A DNA stretch of 64,000 bases from Tetracentron sinense. Lineage: Eukaryota; Streptophyta; Magnoliopsida; Trochodendrales; Trochodendraceae. Positions 45,560 through 57,176 of this stretch are shown here, piece by piece (the first letter of the stretch is position 1; the number at the start of each line of letters is the position of its first letter). The notes beneath the pieces are model-generated. The model was not told the DNA's origin and did not search any database. It saw only the letters and a program-made list of their open reading frames with translations. The position numbers and the translations under genes were made by a program. The stretch covers positions 43,962,875-44,026,874 of the forward strand of contig CM026561.1 in assembly GCA_015143295.1 (NCBI GenBank), written 5' to 3'.

Positions 45560-47700
45560 TAATTAAAAGAGATATGGATTAAGAAAGGTTGTGCACAAAA
45601 AAACATAACTCAAAAAATGGGAAGCAAAGCACCTAAAACAGGATGTGCAAAAAAAACAAAAGATTAAACTGTGTTGGGTAGCAACAGATTTGCCATACAA
45701 CCCCTTCATAATCCTTCAAAGGGGAATACCAAAAAACAAGAAGTAGGAATTTAATGATGTTCATCCACAGTCTCTCCTCGGACCAAGATTGATTGCTAAA
45801 TACCCGGTTGTTTCTCTCATTCCAGAAGCTCCAAAGGACAAGCCTGAAAACATCTTCCAGACGATACCAGTGTGTTGATCCAAGCCTTACTACTAGCCGG
45901 CATCACCTAATGGATAAGAAAGAAAGAAAAAACTCTGCTCCAAATCCACTGAACATAATGACAGTGAAGGTGCAAATAATCCGTCTTTTTTTTTTCTCCA
46001 AACAGAGGAAGTAGGGCTGCACAAAGCCCGATCAGCCCGTTGGTGCAACTCGGCTCGGCCCGGCTTGGCCCAAGATCGGCCCAGCCCGAAAGCTAATTCA
46101 AGCCAAGCCAAGCCTAAAAAACAAAGCCCGAAATCTAATTCAAGCCGAGCTCAAGCCAACCCTTGTGCGGCTCGGCCCGGCTCAATTGAGGTTCGGCTCG
46201 GCTCGAATATTATTAAAATATATATATATCATTATTATATATATAAATAATATAAAATTTTATTATTTAAAAAAAAAAAAAGGATTCAAGACGAGCTCGA
46301 GCCAAGCCAAGCCCCGGCTTGAGCTTGAATCAATTCGGGCCGAGCCAGGCTTCAAGCCAAGTTTTTTTTTTTCAGGCCGCACAATCAAACATGATTTCGG
46401 GCCGAGCCGGGCTTCGGGCCTCGATCAAACTTATTCAAGCCGAGCCGGGCTTGGCCAAGCCTGGTCAAGCCAGGCCCGAATACAGCCCTAAGAGGAAGCA
46501 TTGACTAACAATTCTTCTTTCTCTATTCTTGAAGTGGTCAATGGTTAGAATTTTTTTGCGGGCTACCGATTCTAGGAAAAAAGATGCCTTGTGAGGAATT
46601 CCAGGCTTCTAAACCAATCCATATGAGAAGAGGAGACAAGATCTGTCGGATTATACCCATAAAAAAGATTTGATTGAGACGAATCCATTGCTTTCATTAA
46701 TCAACATCGGTGGTCACTCAAAAAATCCTAAGGGGAAGAATCATTAAGTCTAGTCAATAAGAGAAGAAGCTCATCCAGTTCCCAATCATTCAGATTTCTT
46801 CACAACCTCGGATTCCAGTTAACATTGTCGGTACCTGTGTCATATCACCTAGCCACAGAGCAATCCTTGTCTGTTGTAAACGAATAGAGACCACCAAAAT
46901 CTTGCCTACAAAAAGGTCGCCCACAACAAACATCCTCCCAAAATTTAACTTACTTCCATTTACCTACTTTGAACTTGATATGCTTGGAAAACTCCTTCAC
47001 ATTCAAAATGCCCTTCCATAACTCCATTTCATAAGATCCATTGAACCCCTTTGAATCCACCCACTACTAGCACCATACTCGCGGGGAATAATTATCCTCC
47101 AAAGAATCCCCCTTGACTCCCTAAACGTTCAAAACCACTTTCCTAGAAAAGACTTGTTCGTCTCCCTAATTGATCTTATCCCTAACCCAAGCCCCTTATT
47201 TTGGAAGACTTATAAACCTAACTCCACATCACTAAATGTTACATTCATGACTCTTCCTAGCCATTCCATAGAAAATCTCTTTGAAACCTTTCAAAGAGTC
47301 CGCAACAGATTCTGGAATAGTCAATAGAGAGAAATAGTATCTAGAAAAACTTGATAAATGTACTTCTGATCAAGGTTAGTCTCTCCCCATTTTTTTTTAA
47401 ATTTCTAGTTTGACATTCTCCTATTAAAACTTTTGAACACCTGGTCCCACATCGCCTTTGATTTACAGCTTGCTCCAAGCGGCATCCCCAAGTACAAAGA
47501 AGGAAAATAGCCCACTTTGCATTCTAGGTTACTGGTCAGATCTACTGAATTTTATAACTGCCCCCAGTCCAAACAACTCGCTCTTGGCCACATTCACTCT
47601 TATAACTGAAACCGCCTCAAATTATTTGTCTCCTCTTCATTCCCTTTGTATGAAACCCCTAAGCAAGTACTGAGTTCATGGACCCAACCGAGCACCAGTG
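45560..47700 (-). mobile_element. 5'-truncated LINE
   Basis: From right to left on the minus strand: VGYFPSLYLGMPLGA (about 47460-47520), RDFLWNG (about 47265), GLGLGIRSI and NKSFLGKW (about 47150-47200), and finally WSFWNERNNRVFSNQSW (about 45790-45835). The last precedes the 3' end of plant LINEs. All frames are broken. A hAT MITE (46012-46490) interrupts it. Confidence 0.8.
46012..46490. mobile_element. hAT MITE with perfect 8-bp duplication, 479 bp
   Basis: AGAGGAAG is at 46004-46011 and 46491-46498. The ends TAGGGCTGCACAAAGCCCGA and (complement) TAGGGCTGTATTCGGGCC form short terminal repeats. The interior is full of GGCTTGGC/GAGCCGGGC words on both strands, with a TA-rich core. Relics with the same right end style are at 52970-53155 and perhaps 27455-27720. 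Confidence 0.92.
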
Positions 47701-47965
47701 TTACCCTAGGCACATGGTATAGGCGCCAAGTGTCTAGAGGTGTTCAGCACAAAAAGCTGCAGAAATCTTAATACGGCAGCACGGACATACATATTTAAAA
47801 AAATGATTATATATATATATGAAGATATTATAACTAAAGCTATAGATAAAAAATTATAGAATGTAGAGAGAGGGGGGGAGGGGGGGGAGGGATTTGTCCC
47901 CTTTTTTTTTTTAAAATATATATCAAAATCATAAGAGATACTCATATAGAGAATAGAGAGAAGAA

Positions 47966-48005
<40 letters not shown>

Positions 48006-48960
48006 AAGCGCCATGTGCATAACCATAATATAGATGTCACTATGGCAAGGTATAGCTGTATAGGTCCGTACCAAGGAGTGTCATGTCGTACCGTGCGACG
48101 GAGTGTCGTGCCAAGGTGTCAACATGACAAAATTTGGGAAAACTGAAGTGCCTAGGTAGCCCTGCTGAGCACCCATTCAGATAGCTTCTCGGATTTTCCC
48201 TGCCCTCTTGATTCTTCCAATCCTCCATCCCCACCCCCACCCCCACTTTCTAAGCATAAGCCATGCCCAAATCTAGGAACATGGCTTATACACACTTAGA
48301 TACCACGTGATTGTAGAATTAAACTTAGCCCAAGAAAGCAGACGCTTGATGAATATTCATACATCCAAATGAATTTTCCAGTCTTTCGAGCAAATTGGGG
48401 CATATCCTAAAGTCAGCCCTACCTTCTATTGGAGTCGACCTTAGTTTGCAAGTTTTTCATGAACTTTACACCCAATGTTTAGTTTTCCCGTGAGCACATA
48501 ATCATCTTTCACAGCAGCTATTTAATGTGACTGAGCAACAACTTAACAGGGACCTAAGTTTCTGAACAGTAGAGAGGACAAACTTCACGATAGCGAATTA
48601 GATTTTGACAATGACAGCATTGAGACCCTCCCAAGTAAAGAGATGTGAAATTCATTAAGCATAAAAGCTAATTAAAAGGATAGGAATCTATCATAATCAG
48701 TGTATTGTCCGAAATCCAAGTCTTATGTCTGAGATCATAGGCAGTCTAGGATAAATACAAGTTGCAGGTATTGTGCATTTTAAATAAGATGGATGCTTGG
48801 TCATGGATGCAACAGCTTTGGCACAAAAGCTAATGGTGGGCATGTGTAATGATCATATTCTAAAATACCTAATCATAATAAAGAGATTGCTAAGATTTAA
48901 CTTCAAATGGCGCCATAAGGTCCCCACTTCTAATAAATAGTAAATGATCTTATCCGACGC
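47701..48960. other. Spacer with G-run and GA repeat
   Basis: GGGGGGGAGGGGGGGGAGGG at about 47873-47892 could form a G-quadruplex. A (GA)n tract of about 15 units lies at 47971-48001. No gene was found; the 122-codon minus frame at 47706-48074 is a translation of these simple repeats. Confidence 0.5.
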
Positions 48961-48964
48961 CTTA

Positions 48965-49080
48965 GTTGATCTAAGGGTACTTCCACTACCACGGCTGCTG
49001 CTAGTCAGGTATTTCCATCGTCTGGTTCTTTTCCTGATACTGCTTGGATTATATATCCAAGTGTTACCAACCACAATACT
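48965..49080 (+). pseudogene. Ty1/copia gag-protease relic
   Basis: The plus frame reads TSTTTAAASQVFPSSGSF, then PDTAWIIYPSVTNHNTM. This resembles the W-[IL]-[IL]-D-S-G-A-[ST]-x-H site of copia proteases, with the catalytic Asp changed to Tyr. Only about 40 codons remain. Confidence 0.45.
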
Positions 49081-49199
49081 ATGTTACCTTGGAAGCTTAA
49101 ATAAATTTTTCTTCTACAATACTTTTACACATGGGATTAATAATAGGTTACAGAAACACTGGCAAACTAAGAATATATATTTTGTGACACATAAATCAG

Positions 49200-50640
49200 A
49201 GGATATATTTATATATATATATAAAGATATATATGAGAAATAGAAAATAATACAAGACAGCAAAAGGAATCATAAGAAAGTGAGCTCATATGCTGAAAAA
49301 AAAGGCTGAAACATAATAAAAACTGCTACAAGGAAAAGGAGCTAAAGAGAAACAAGTAAAAGGCAAAAAAAAAAAAAAACAGGGCCCACGATAATGAAGG
49401 AAAACAAAAGTACCCATCTCAATGTCACAACAAAGCTAAAGGATCCATGTCCTCAAGAACTTTACTAATTGAGAACCAATCCAAAATTAGGTAGCAGGCA
49501 CCCTCACATATCTGTCGAGGAGAGAGAGCCACGTCATTGCAAACTCTACGATTCCGCTCCTTCCAAATCGACCATGTAACTGCACCCTGAGGAAACCCAA
49601 AATAGTAGAGGTGGGGGTGTCCAACCTCACCGAGAGCTAACATGATAAGAAGCCTTTAAAGGAATTTGAAAAGACCTAGGCCACACCCAGTCGCTCAAGA
49701 AATTGGCTCCAAACCTCCAATGCAAAAGGGTAACGCATCAACAAGTAGTCCACCGTTTCCTCCGACTCACAGGCCACAGTACACTAAGCACTAATTAGCT
49801 AAACTCTACCCTCTATTTTTCAGATGATCGCCGGTGATTATCTTGTCCAAAGCAACTTCCCAAAGAAAGAAAGCAACCATGGAAGGAACACCAGGGTTCC
49901 ACACAACCCTATGCGGAAAAGGAAGCAGTATAACACCCCACAAAGCTAGAGCAAAAGATCTCACCAAGAATTGATCCTTAATATCTAAGGACCAAACTCG
50001 CCTATCCCAAAGGAGAGGGTAAATGACAATATTCCCAAACTTGCGAACAGATGCAAGAGATCCTCAAGCTCCCAATCATTGAGACTGCGTCTAAGATTAA
50101 GACAACACACATCCCTACCACTCGAGCTCTAAAAAATGGACGCCACTAAAGCGTCTTTCCTTCAAGCTAGAGAATACAAGACACCAATCTCCTCTCTAAA
50201 AGATCTCGCACCACACCATAAATTTTCACAAAATTCAATGTCCTTGCCTCAACCCACAACGAATCTAATGGACCTACAAAACTGCCCCTGAACATTCGAA
50301 ATGGCCTTTCAACAACGCACACCACAAGGACACTGAGCTTCTCTTGGATCCCAAACCAACTTTGCCCCAAATTTGGCTTTAGTGACCGTCCTCCAAAGAC
50401 TATCCTTCTCTGCTACATATCTCCAAAGTCATTTGCCTAGCAGGGCCTTGTTAAACGTAACAAATGGTTTAATGCCCAAACCCTTTGCAACAATTGGGCG
50501 AAAAATAGTTTTCCATTCCACCATGTGATATCTGCTAGTTTTTGTCAAACCATTCCATAAAAACTCCCTTTGAATCATTTTTAATTTCTTAGCTATGAAC
50601 ACTGGAATGGTAAAAAGAGACATGAAATATATTGAAAGAT
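49200..50640 (-). mobile_element. 5'-truncated LINE
   Basis: From the right: CNLSIYFMSLFTIPVFIAKK (about 50560-50640), REFLWNGLTKTSRYHMVEW, KGLGIKPFVTFNKALLGK (about 50430), then zf-RVT debris. WSIWKERNRRVCNDV follows at about 49540-49600. The 3' UTR is A-rich on the plus strand and ends near a TATA-rich tail at about 49200-49230. Confidence 0.8.
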
Positions 50641-50651
50641 TGCAAAATGAA

Positions 50652-51120
50652 CTCTTAAGGAGTATTTTTTTTTATCAGTAAATCATAGATTATATAAAAG
50701 GGGAACAGAAAAGAACTACAAAAGCAGCAAGAGAGATCACAAGAAAGTGAATTCGGGAGCTAGAGCAAAGGAAACAGAAATAGAAAATAAGACACTACAA
50801 GGAAAATAAGCTATACAGAGAGAACAGAAGAGTAGGCTAAGCTACAGGAACTAGCTAAATAAGGCCCATGGCCCTGAAGCAGACCAAAAGATCCCATATC
50901 ACTATCACAACACTGCTGAAATATCCATGCCCTCAAGGACTCTACTAATTGAGCACCAGGCCAAGAGAAGGCGACGGGCACCCTCATAGAAATTGTTGTA
51001 CAATGGGAAAGATCAATCCAAAGACTACAAACATCCTTTCCAATCAGCATTGCATTTAAACAAGCTAGACCACATGTAATGAATGTCAATGAAACAACTT
51101 AAGAGATTACAAAGATCCCA
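50652..51120 (-). mobile_element. Short 5'-truncated LINE of the same family
   Basis: A run of nine T at 50667-50675 followed by ATCAGTAAATCATAG marks the poly(A) end on the minus strand. The next ~180 bp (CTACAAAAGCAGCAAGAGAG, ATCACAAGAAAGTGAA, ACTACAAGGAAAATAAGCT) match the 3' UTR of the neighbouring LINE at 49230-49350. It ends near 51120. CTTAAG-containing phrases on both sides may be a poor target duplication. Confidence 0.75.
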
Positions 51121-51896
51121 CTGAATTTTGTTTTTCGGAAGTTGAAGAACTTCAAATCATTTATGTTTGCTTTGCAAGCATACTAATAGATTGCAATATG
51201 CTTAATCATAGTGACAGGAAGAAGAGGAGTGGGATATTGCGATCTTGGGTAGAAGATTCCTGCAATTGAAAACATAGAACTATCTCATAGTTTAGTTAAT
51301 GAGTAATTTTCTTGTGGGGTTTCCACAACTGTATAGGCTCCCATATTCATCTACTACATCCAATAGTTTGATAAACTTTACTCATTCAAGTATGCGCCTT
51401 CTGTAAAAATTGGTGATCATAACAAACACTCGTCCCACATTGGGTGTCTCAAATTGTTTCCAACATCAGAATCTATACCTTGGCATAAAAGGATTCTCTC
51501 ATTTTAAATTAGTTTAAAAAGTTCTGATTTTGTCCAACAACAACTGCAGCTCGACCCAAAAGAGCCAACAATAACGATAAACAATTTACACTCATCAGCT
51601 TTACCAAATTACAAAGAAAAGCAAAAGCAATTCAAACAACAAAATCAGCACAACAAATCCAATAACTATCTAACAGATTAATGGAAGAACTAACAACATA
51701 AACATCGCGAGCAATTCAATTCATAAATCCATTAAAAAAAATTTAATTAAAATCTCTTTCTCTCTCTCTCACTAGATTGATTAAAATTGACATAAAAACA
51801 CAAAATCAACACCAACGACATTAGGTTTACATGGAGAAATTAGAAAACAAAAAAAGAAAGGAAAGGAAAGAAATACTATACAGAAACAGGAAGGAA
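51121..51896. other. 3' flank of the small minus-strand gene
   Basis: AT-rich; no feature identified. A (TC)n tract lies at 51751-51768. Confidence 0.35.
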
Positions 51897-52175
51897 TCAA
51901 TCCGAGTGCGAGTGCGAGTGCGAATCGTCGAAGTCGTAATAGGAAGAGGAAGAATCGGAGTCATCGGAGGATGATCCGAAGTAGGAATCGGGTGGCGGGA
52001 AGCAAAAAAAGGTCCACAAGCAGAGTGCTAGACGCCCTAACTGCTGTAAAGGAAAGCAGCAGATGAGATCCAACACTTCTTCGCTGCTTAGACGCTCTGG
52101 ATTGCATGCTATGTATTGGCTCACATTCGCTGATAGGTTTGCTACCCTCACCACAAGCGGACAGTTGAAAACCAT
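51897..52175 (-). CDS. Small protein with hydrophobic stretch and acidic Ser/Asp tail, unrecognised
   Basis: ATG at 52175 gives 92 residues. The N-terminal half (VVRVANLSANVSQYIACNPE, then RLSSEEVLDLICC) looks like a short helical domain. A hydrophobic Cys-containing stretch follows (LGRLALCLWTFFCFPPP). The tail is SSSDDSDSSSSYYDFDDS and then His/Ser/Asp repeats. The sequence is not simple repeat translated by chance in its first 60 residues, and the frame is clean. This makes it a likely real single-exon gene of unknown function. The leader has a (GA)n tract just before the ATG. Confidence 0.6.
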   Translation of the reverse strand: MVFNCPLVVRVANLSANVSQYIACNPERLSSEEVLDLICCFPLQQLGRLALCLWTFFCFPPPDSYFGSSSDDSDSSSSYYDFDDSHSHSHSD

Positions 52176-52496
52176 CTCTCTCTCTCTCTCGTTCTTCAAT
52201 TATTAAATTTTTTTTTTTTTTTTTTTGGGAGTATGGTTCGAATCACATATGGGTAGGTTTTAAGGAATTTGGGAAAGGTATTTTAATTTCATTGACTGAA
52301 TCTTTATTACCTGTAGCTTTGCCTCGTGGTGTTGTTACCTTGACCAAAAAACCAAAAACTCTTCCTTCTTTATGATCCTGTAACGACCCAAGTTTATCAT
52401 TTGTTTGGCTTCGGAAACTAGGGGCATCATTGGCTGCAGAATTTGGTTTGGCTGGTCATACCTATCCATGTACGATTACTATAATTTCATTCAAGG

Positions 52497-52775
52497 AAAA
52501 TAATCACCTCCTGGTTGATGATGCGAGGAGAGGGCGTCTCGGGTCCCCTTTTCATGCCACGTTTCTCCTTTTTAACTGTGGTTAAGATTTAACCACCCGT
52601 AGGGTTCACCCATCTATCCTTAGTTTTTAGAAAAGTAAAATTAAATATTTTTAACCATAAGAGTTCTTTTTTAAATTAACTAGTTCATGGCAGTTGAGGT
52701 GGCTTTGTGCGAGTAAGAGCAATAATTCGTTCCTTGACCATGGAGCAAACTATTGCTCTTTGATTAATTAGGAGA
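52497..52775. mobile_element. Foldback element V, left half only
   Basis: It starts AATAATCACCTCCTGGTTG and has GATGCGAGGAGAGGGCG, matching element II. The inner module then follows: CCACGTTTCTCC, TTTTTAACTGTGGTTAAG, CCGTAGGGTTCACCCATC and CTTAGTTTTTAG. AAGAGCAATAATTCGTTCC and GAGCAAACTATTGCTCTT resemble the centre of element II. The right arm is missing. Confidence 0.65.
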
Positions 52776-52969
52776 TCCCAAACGCTTGAGAGTTCAATCA
52801 CACCCACATGCCAACACGTATCTCTTTTAACCCCGATTCACCGACCCTCAAGATTCAACAATCTATTATTTTCATATATGAATGCATTAATTTTTTTTTG
52901 TGGTTCCTTGTATTATAATTTATTAATATTTTTTTTGCTAAATTATATTAAATTAAACAAAATAATTTT

Positions 52970-53155
52970 GTGAATCAAGCTTTAGCCAACCCGAGCTTGG
53001 CTCGACTTGAATAAAGATCAAGCTTGTTCAAGTCAAGCTCACGCTTAAACATTCGATCTCCAATAAAGCTGAAGTCAAGCTCAAACTTGGTAAAACTCAG
53101 CTCAACTTGGCAAGCTCAAGCCAAGCTCAAACTTGGCCTGAATACACCCCTAATT
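52970..53155. mobile_element. Relic of the 46012-type hAT MITE
   Basis: Many AAGCTTG/CAAGCTC words occur. The right end GGCCTGAATACACCCCTA complements to TAGGGGTGTATTCAGGCC, which matches the terminus TAGGGCTGTATTCGGGCC. The left end is lost. Confidence 0.55.
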
Positions 53156-53534
53156 AGCATCTTAGGGTCAGCTACACGAATTTTATTTCGTCATTCTATT
53201 CTATGATTTCTTTAAGATCATATTCACATCATATGATTTTGCGAGATTACACGGCTCTCATTTTTCACTGGTCTTGAGACAGGCAATGCATTACAGAGCT
53301 CGATCGCCTCTTTGGGGATTGGTAGTTGGATTCAAAATCAAGATGGTTTCATGGCCAATTATTTATGATCTTATTTTTCCTTTAAAACTCGACCTTTTCA
53401 AAGATGATCTGTCTTTAGCCAATTAAAGTGCATTACTAACATGCCCTAAGGCATGAGTATAACCTCCTCCTATTCTGAACCGTTATAAGAGAGCGCCTTG
53501 TGGTTCAAGTACAGAGAAAATGAACCCACCGGCC

Positions 53535-53712
53535 ACCAGGGCTTGGTGCAGTTGGCTAACATCTCAGGTTTGCTCCTTGTGGTTGTGTGTTTAACTCCCA
53601 CTCCTCGACTTACCTAGGTGTCCGAAGGGAAAATTCTGAGTAGGTTGATGCGGACATCCGAAGGGAGTTCTTGCCTTGAAGGGTTTGGGACACCTTCTGT
53701 TACCAAAAAAAA
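53535..53712 (+). mobile_element. SINE family 3
   Basis: GGCTTGGTGCAGTTGGCTAA (A-box-like) and GGTTGTGTGTTTAACTCCC (B-box-like), with a body containing CATCCGAAGGGAGTTC, ending TTCTGTTACC and an A tail (53704-53713). It is unlike the two families above. Confidence 0.65.
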
Positions 53713-56339
53713 AACTCAAAACAAAATGCCCATCCTAAAGAACAACTTATATAGCGCCAGGACCTTCTAAACAGCTTAAACAATTTTCTAAACCAAAAAA
53801 AAATCAACATGATCGGATGATCTTTAATTATTTATTTTTGACATCACCGCTCTAAAATGATGAGGGTAAGGCCATAAAGACATGAATAGAGATGGTAAAG
53901 ATTTGATACCATGAGTCATGATACGATCTATCGCCCTTCAATAAAATATAATTGAATGGCAATGTTAGCATCATTTTCTTTGTGGAAAAGACAGTTGTTA
54001 TTATCTTCCATTAAGAAGGAAATGACATTATTCGTAATTGGAATAGAGAAACAAAATTCATATTACTAACCCCAAATAAAAATGGCTTTTCTCCCATGGA
54101 AAACCAACTGCAACACTAGTCCTAAACCCATTCCCCCCTATAGCGCTACAAGGACTCTGTACATTGATCTTCAGGTCCACAGTGGATGCAATTCCTGTAG
54201 CAATCCTCATAACAGCAGAAGCAGTCCCAGGCACTGTTTGGCAGCACCAGCATGGAGAAGAATCTCAATGCAATGATAAGTTTTGTGTTCTACTTCTTCT
54301 CAATGTATAAGATGACTTAAAAAATGTTGGATTTGAGGACATGGGATGGGACAATATATGTAAAATGACATAAAATGCATCTAGAGGATGCCAACAGATT
54401 AAATGTTCGAAGAGTTGGTGTGCCATTTGACGGTATGGGGAGGAGAGGACAAGTTTCACCATTACATACATGTGTATTTTTTAAGAGAGGTAATCTAAAC
54501 ACAAACACATCATATCTAAGGTAACCGCTAGGGTGCCATAAGTGTAAACCCACACAACCACTCCAAAGGGACCTGACATACATGTATACTTCACACTTTT
54601 TTGCATTCATCACACTATAATGGCAGATGCAAGCAACTTCATGCATTATTTATGAAAACTCTTATTCATGAAAAATGTAACCTAAGTTGCACCATTTACA
54701 AAACAAGGTTTTGTTCTTACATACACAAGATGATAATGATAAAGTAAATATACAAAATGAAAATGTTAAAAGAAAATATGAGACATTGGAGGATACCGAA
54801 GAAATGTCAAAAATAAAATGTTTGGTTTTAACTTATTCCAAGAAACTCAAATAAAATAAGAGTTGTAGATTTGATACTTTAGAAACATATATAGCTTATT
54901 AAATTCGTGAGCTATTGATATCACTGTGCTGACACTGCACAAGGTGCTCATGAACTGGAGTGCTACAAAGACTTGAATTTCAGCATTAATCGATTCAAAT
55001 CAATCTAATTGAATTTATTATCCTCAAACAAGCATGCGAATCGTCAATATGGAATCAGTATCACAACTCATTTTTATATGATTTTCGTCGCCTGACTTTT
55101 AAGTGCTAAAAAAAAAAGGAATTGAGTAATCACGTTTGTGGCTTTAATGACTTCGTCAGTGTGGTCAATATTGTAAGGGAGATACTGATTTACAATTCAC
55201 TTGTTGGAAAATCTCAAAAGCATCTTCAATAGCATCTATCATCTGAAAATTTTATGGCGCGGCTTTCACTATTTTGTGTAGGGAGAGCTGGAGTACGATA
55301 TGTTACTAAAATATTTAATAATAACACTTTATGTAGCAAATTTCATATCTTTTTTGATTGCATGTTTTATGATACATAGAGGGGTAGGAGTTAATATGAA
55401 ATATTTATGAAGTTTCCTTACATAGGATTAGACATTTATAAAGATTTTTTTAAAGGTATTTCTTACATTAAAGTTTAACCATGAATATAGTCTTAAATAG
55501 CATAACAGAGCATTAGAAGTGGAACACATGCAAGGAACCATTTCATCCCAATCGAATGAAAATAACAATTTGTGGATCTCATTCTTTTCAAGCAATCCAA
55601 AACAAATATTTTTGGTGATCATCGACAAAAGAAAAATGCAAATAGTCATTAAGCATGATCACAAACATATCCAACCACTTGTATTCTTGTCCATAAAATT
55701 AATGGTCACCATGCACAGGAGATTAGGTAGGTAAGACTCATTGTATTGTAAACCGTGCTCATGTAACTCGAGTAGGAGGATCTAATTTATGATATTTACA
55801 AGTTCTAAGATACTATTGATAATAGAAAAAATAAGCGTCATCTAATTATTATCGGTCATCAACAAACCCTGATCCATTCTCCCTCTCTAATTATACCTTT
55901 GACGTCATAAGGGCCCCTATCAAAAAACAAGTACTAGGCCTCTCGAATTGTTTAGTTAAAAATTCTAGTGTCTAAGTTTCTCAGTCCCACATTGAAGTTG
56001 AAGTATGAAATCTCCATCCCACTCTTGTAAGAGACATTTTTTCTAAATTTATTGTTAATATGATGTGCTAGTATATTTTATTCATAAAAAACTGTAAAAT
56101 AATAGCTAGAAGGAAACCATTAATAGTATGGAATTAGAGAGATCTACTAATTTTATGTTGTTTTTTTTAAGAAATTAGCAGGATTATATTTGATTATAGA
56201 GTTTAAGTTTAGAACATCTGCAATTTAATTTTTCATTAAGGGATTGATTCCAATAGTAAAAGGAGAATGAGTCATATTATGTGAGAAGGGAGACAGCCAT
56301 ACCTGAAATTCAATTTTGAGTTCAAGATAAGAAAACTTT
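53713..56339. other. Long spacer with one coding-like fragment
   Basis: Apart from the fragment at 54058-54250, I see no exon, RNA gene or element end in this stretch. Confidence 0.35.
54058..54250 (-). pseudogene. Coding-like fragment, source unknown
   Basis: The minus strand is open for about 60 codons ending TGA at 54060-54058. It reads GTASAVMRIATGIASTVDLK, then INVQSPCSAIGGNGFRTS and VAVGFPWEK. The amino-acid use looks like a real globular or membrane-adjacent protein, and the GC content is above its surroundings. No start, splice site or neighbouring exon was found. It may be an exon captured by a transposon. Confidence 0.3.
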
Positions 56340-56526
56340 TAGGGACAGTGATTTGGGTGACCCAAATTTTTGATAACAGGGTGCCCCTCCCAATGGAAAG
56401 ACAAAGCTGCTCCAAATAAACTGTTATTATTGTCCATGGAATACAGGGGTAGATTCATCTTTTCATAGTCAGGGACTCAGGGGCTCCCAAGTATCAAAAG
56501 TAGGGGTTGCCCAAATCCCTGTCCTA
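56340..56526. mobile_element. MITE with 24-bp terminal inverted repeats
   Basis: The left end is TAGGGACAGTGATTTGGGTG. The complement of the right end is TAGGACAGGGATTTGGGCAA. Both ends are flanked by TA/T-rich sequence, so a TA duplication is possible but not distinctive. 187 bp. Confidence 0.75.
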
Positions 56527-57074
56527 ATTTTGTTAATGTACTCATTCTTGGAGGATATTGATGTGTCATCATAATTTGATTAGAAAGTCCCTTGTTTCAT
56601 AGAATTAGAAAAGTAAAAAAATTACCAATTAGGAAGATTCATGAATCTCTCATCGAGTTTAATTTAAAATAACATGAATTCATCATAATTTGAGCAATTC
56701 CAACATAGAAATTTTAAGTTAGTATCTCCTTCAGATAAACTAAAAAGGTGTTGAACAGTTGAATGATCTCACGGTTTCAACATCATGGACCCCACAACCA
56801 TGGTGCTTAAACCATGTTGCTGTAGCAACCCAAAAATATATATTTATCGCATTGAACAATTAATAATGTGGTCACAGGATCTATGGCGTTCACCCACAAG
56901 CCCAGTAACAAGCAGAGCTACTAAATTGGCCTTTAAAATTAAGAAATAACTTCTACAACTAGTAAAGAACATAGGATCTGACCAGTCATATTGTCCAAGA
57001 TTGTAATCATCTAAAATGAGAAGGGATATATATATATATAGAAATTGAAGGAACATGCAATGAAGTTTGGTCAA

Positions 57075-57176
57075 TTACTGGTCTTCCAGAAATCCTTTCT
57101 CCTCCAAGTAAGATACAACTTGCCCTGCCATGGCAGAAGGAGTAGGGCAAACCCCATCCTTCTGTTGTATCTCTAT
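57075..57176 (-). CDS. Probable terminal coding exon of an unrecognised gene
   Basis: A good acceptor (TTTTTCAG/ATAGAG, 57178-57177) is followed in frame by 33 codons and TAA (57077-57075). The peptide is IEIQQKDGVCPTPSAMAGQV, ending VSYLEEKGFLEDQ. The amphipathic end looks like the last helix of a folded domain. Acceptor, frame and stop agree exactly, which is unlikely by chance. No upstream exon is visible to the right. A copia-like LTR fragment at 57430-57720 could sit in the preceding intron. It could also be an orphan exon. Confidence 0.45.
   Translation of the reverse strand: MEIQQKDGVCPTPSAMAGQVVSYLEEKGFLEDQ

Noticed and set aside
46065-46504. Frames of 61-108 codons with Gln/Pro/Ala/Arg
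   Set aside because: They lie within the hAT MITE and translate its GGCTTGGC-type words.
47706-48074. 122-codon minus frame
   Set aside because: Most of it is translation of the GA repeat, the G runs and TA-rich DNA.
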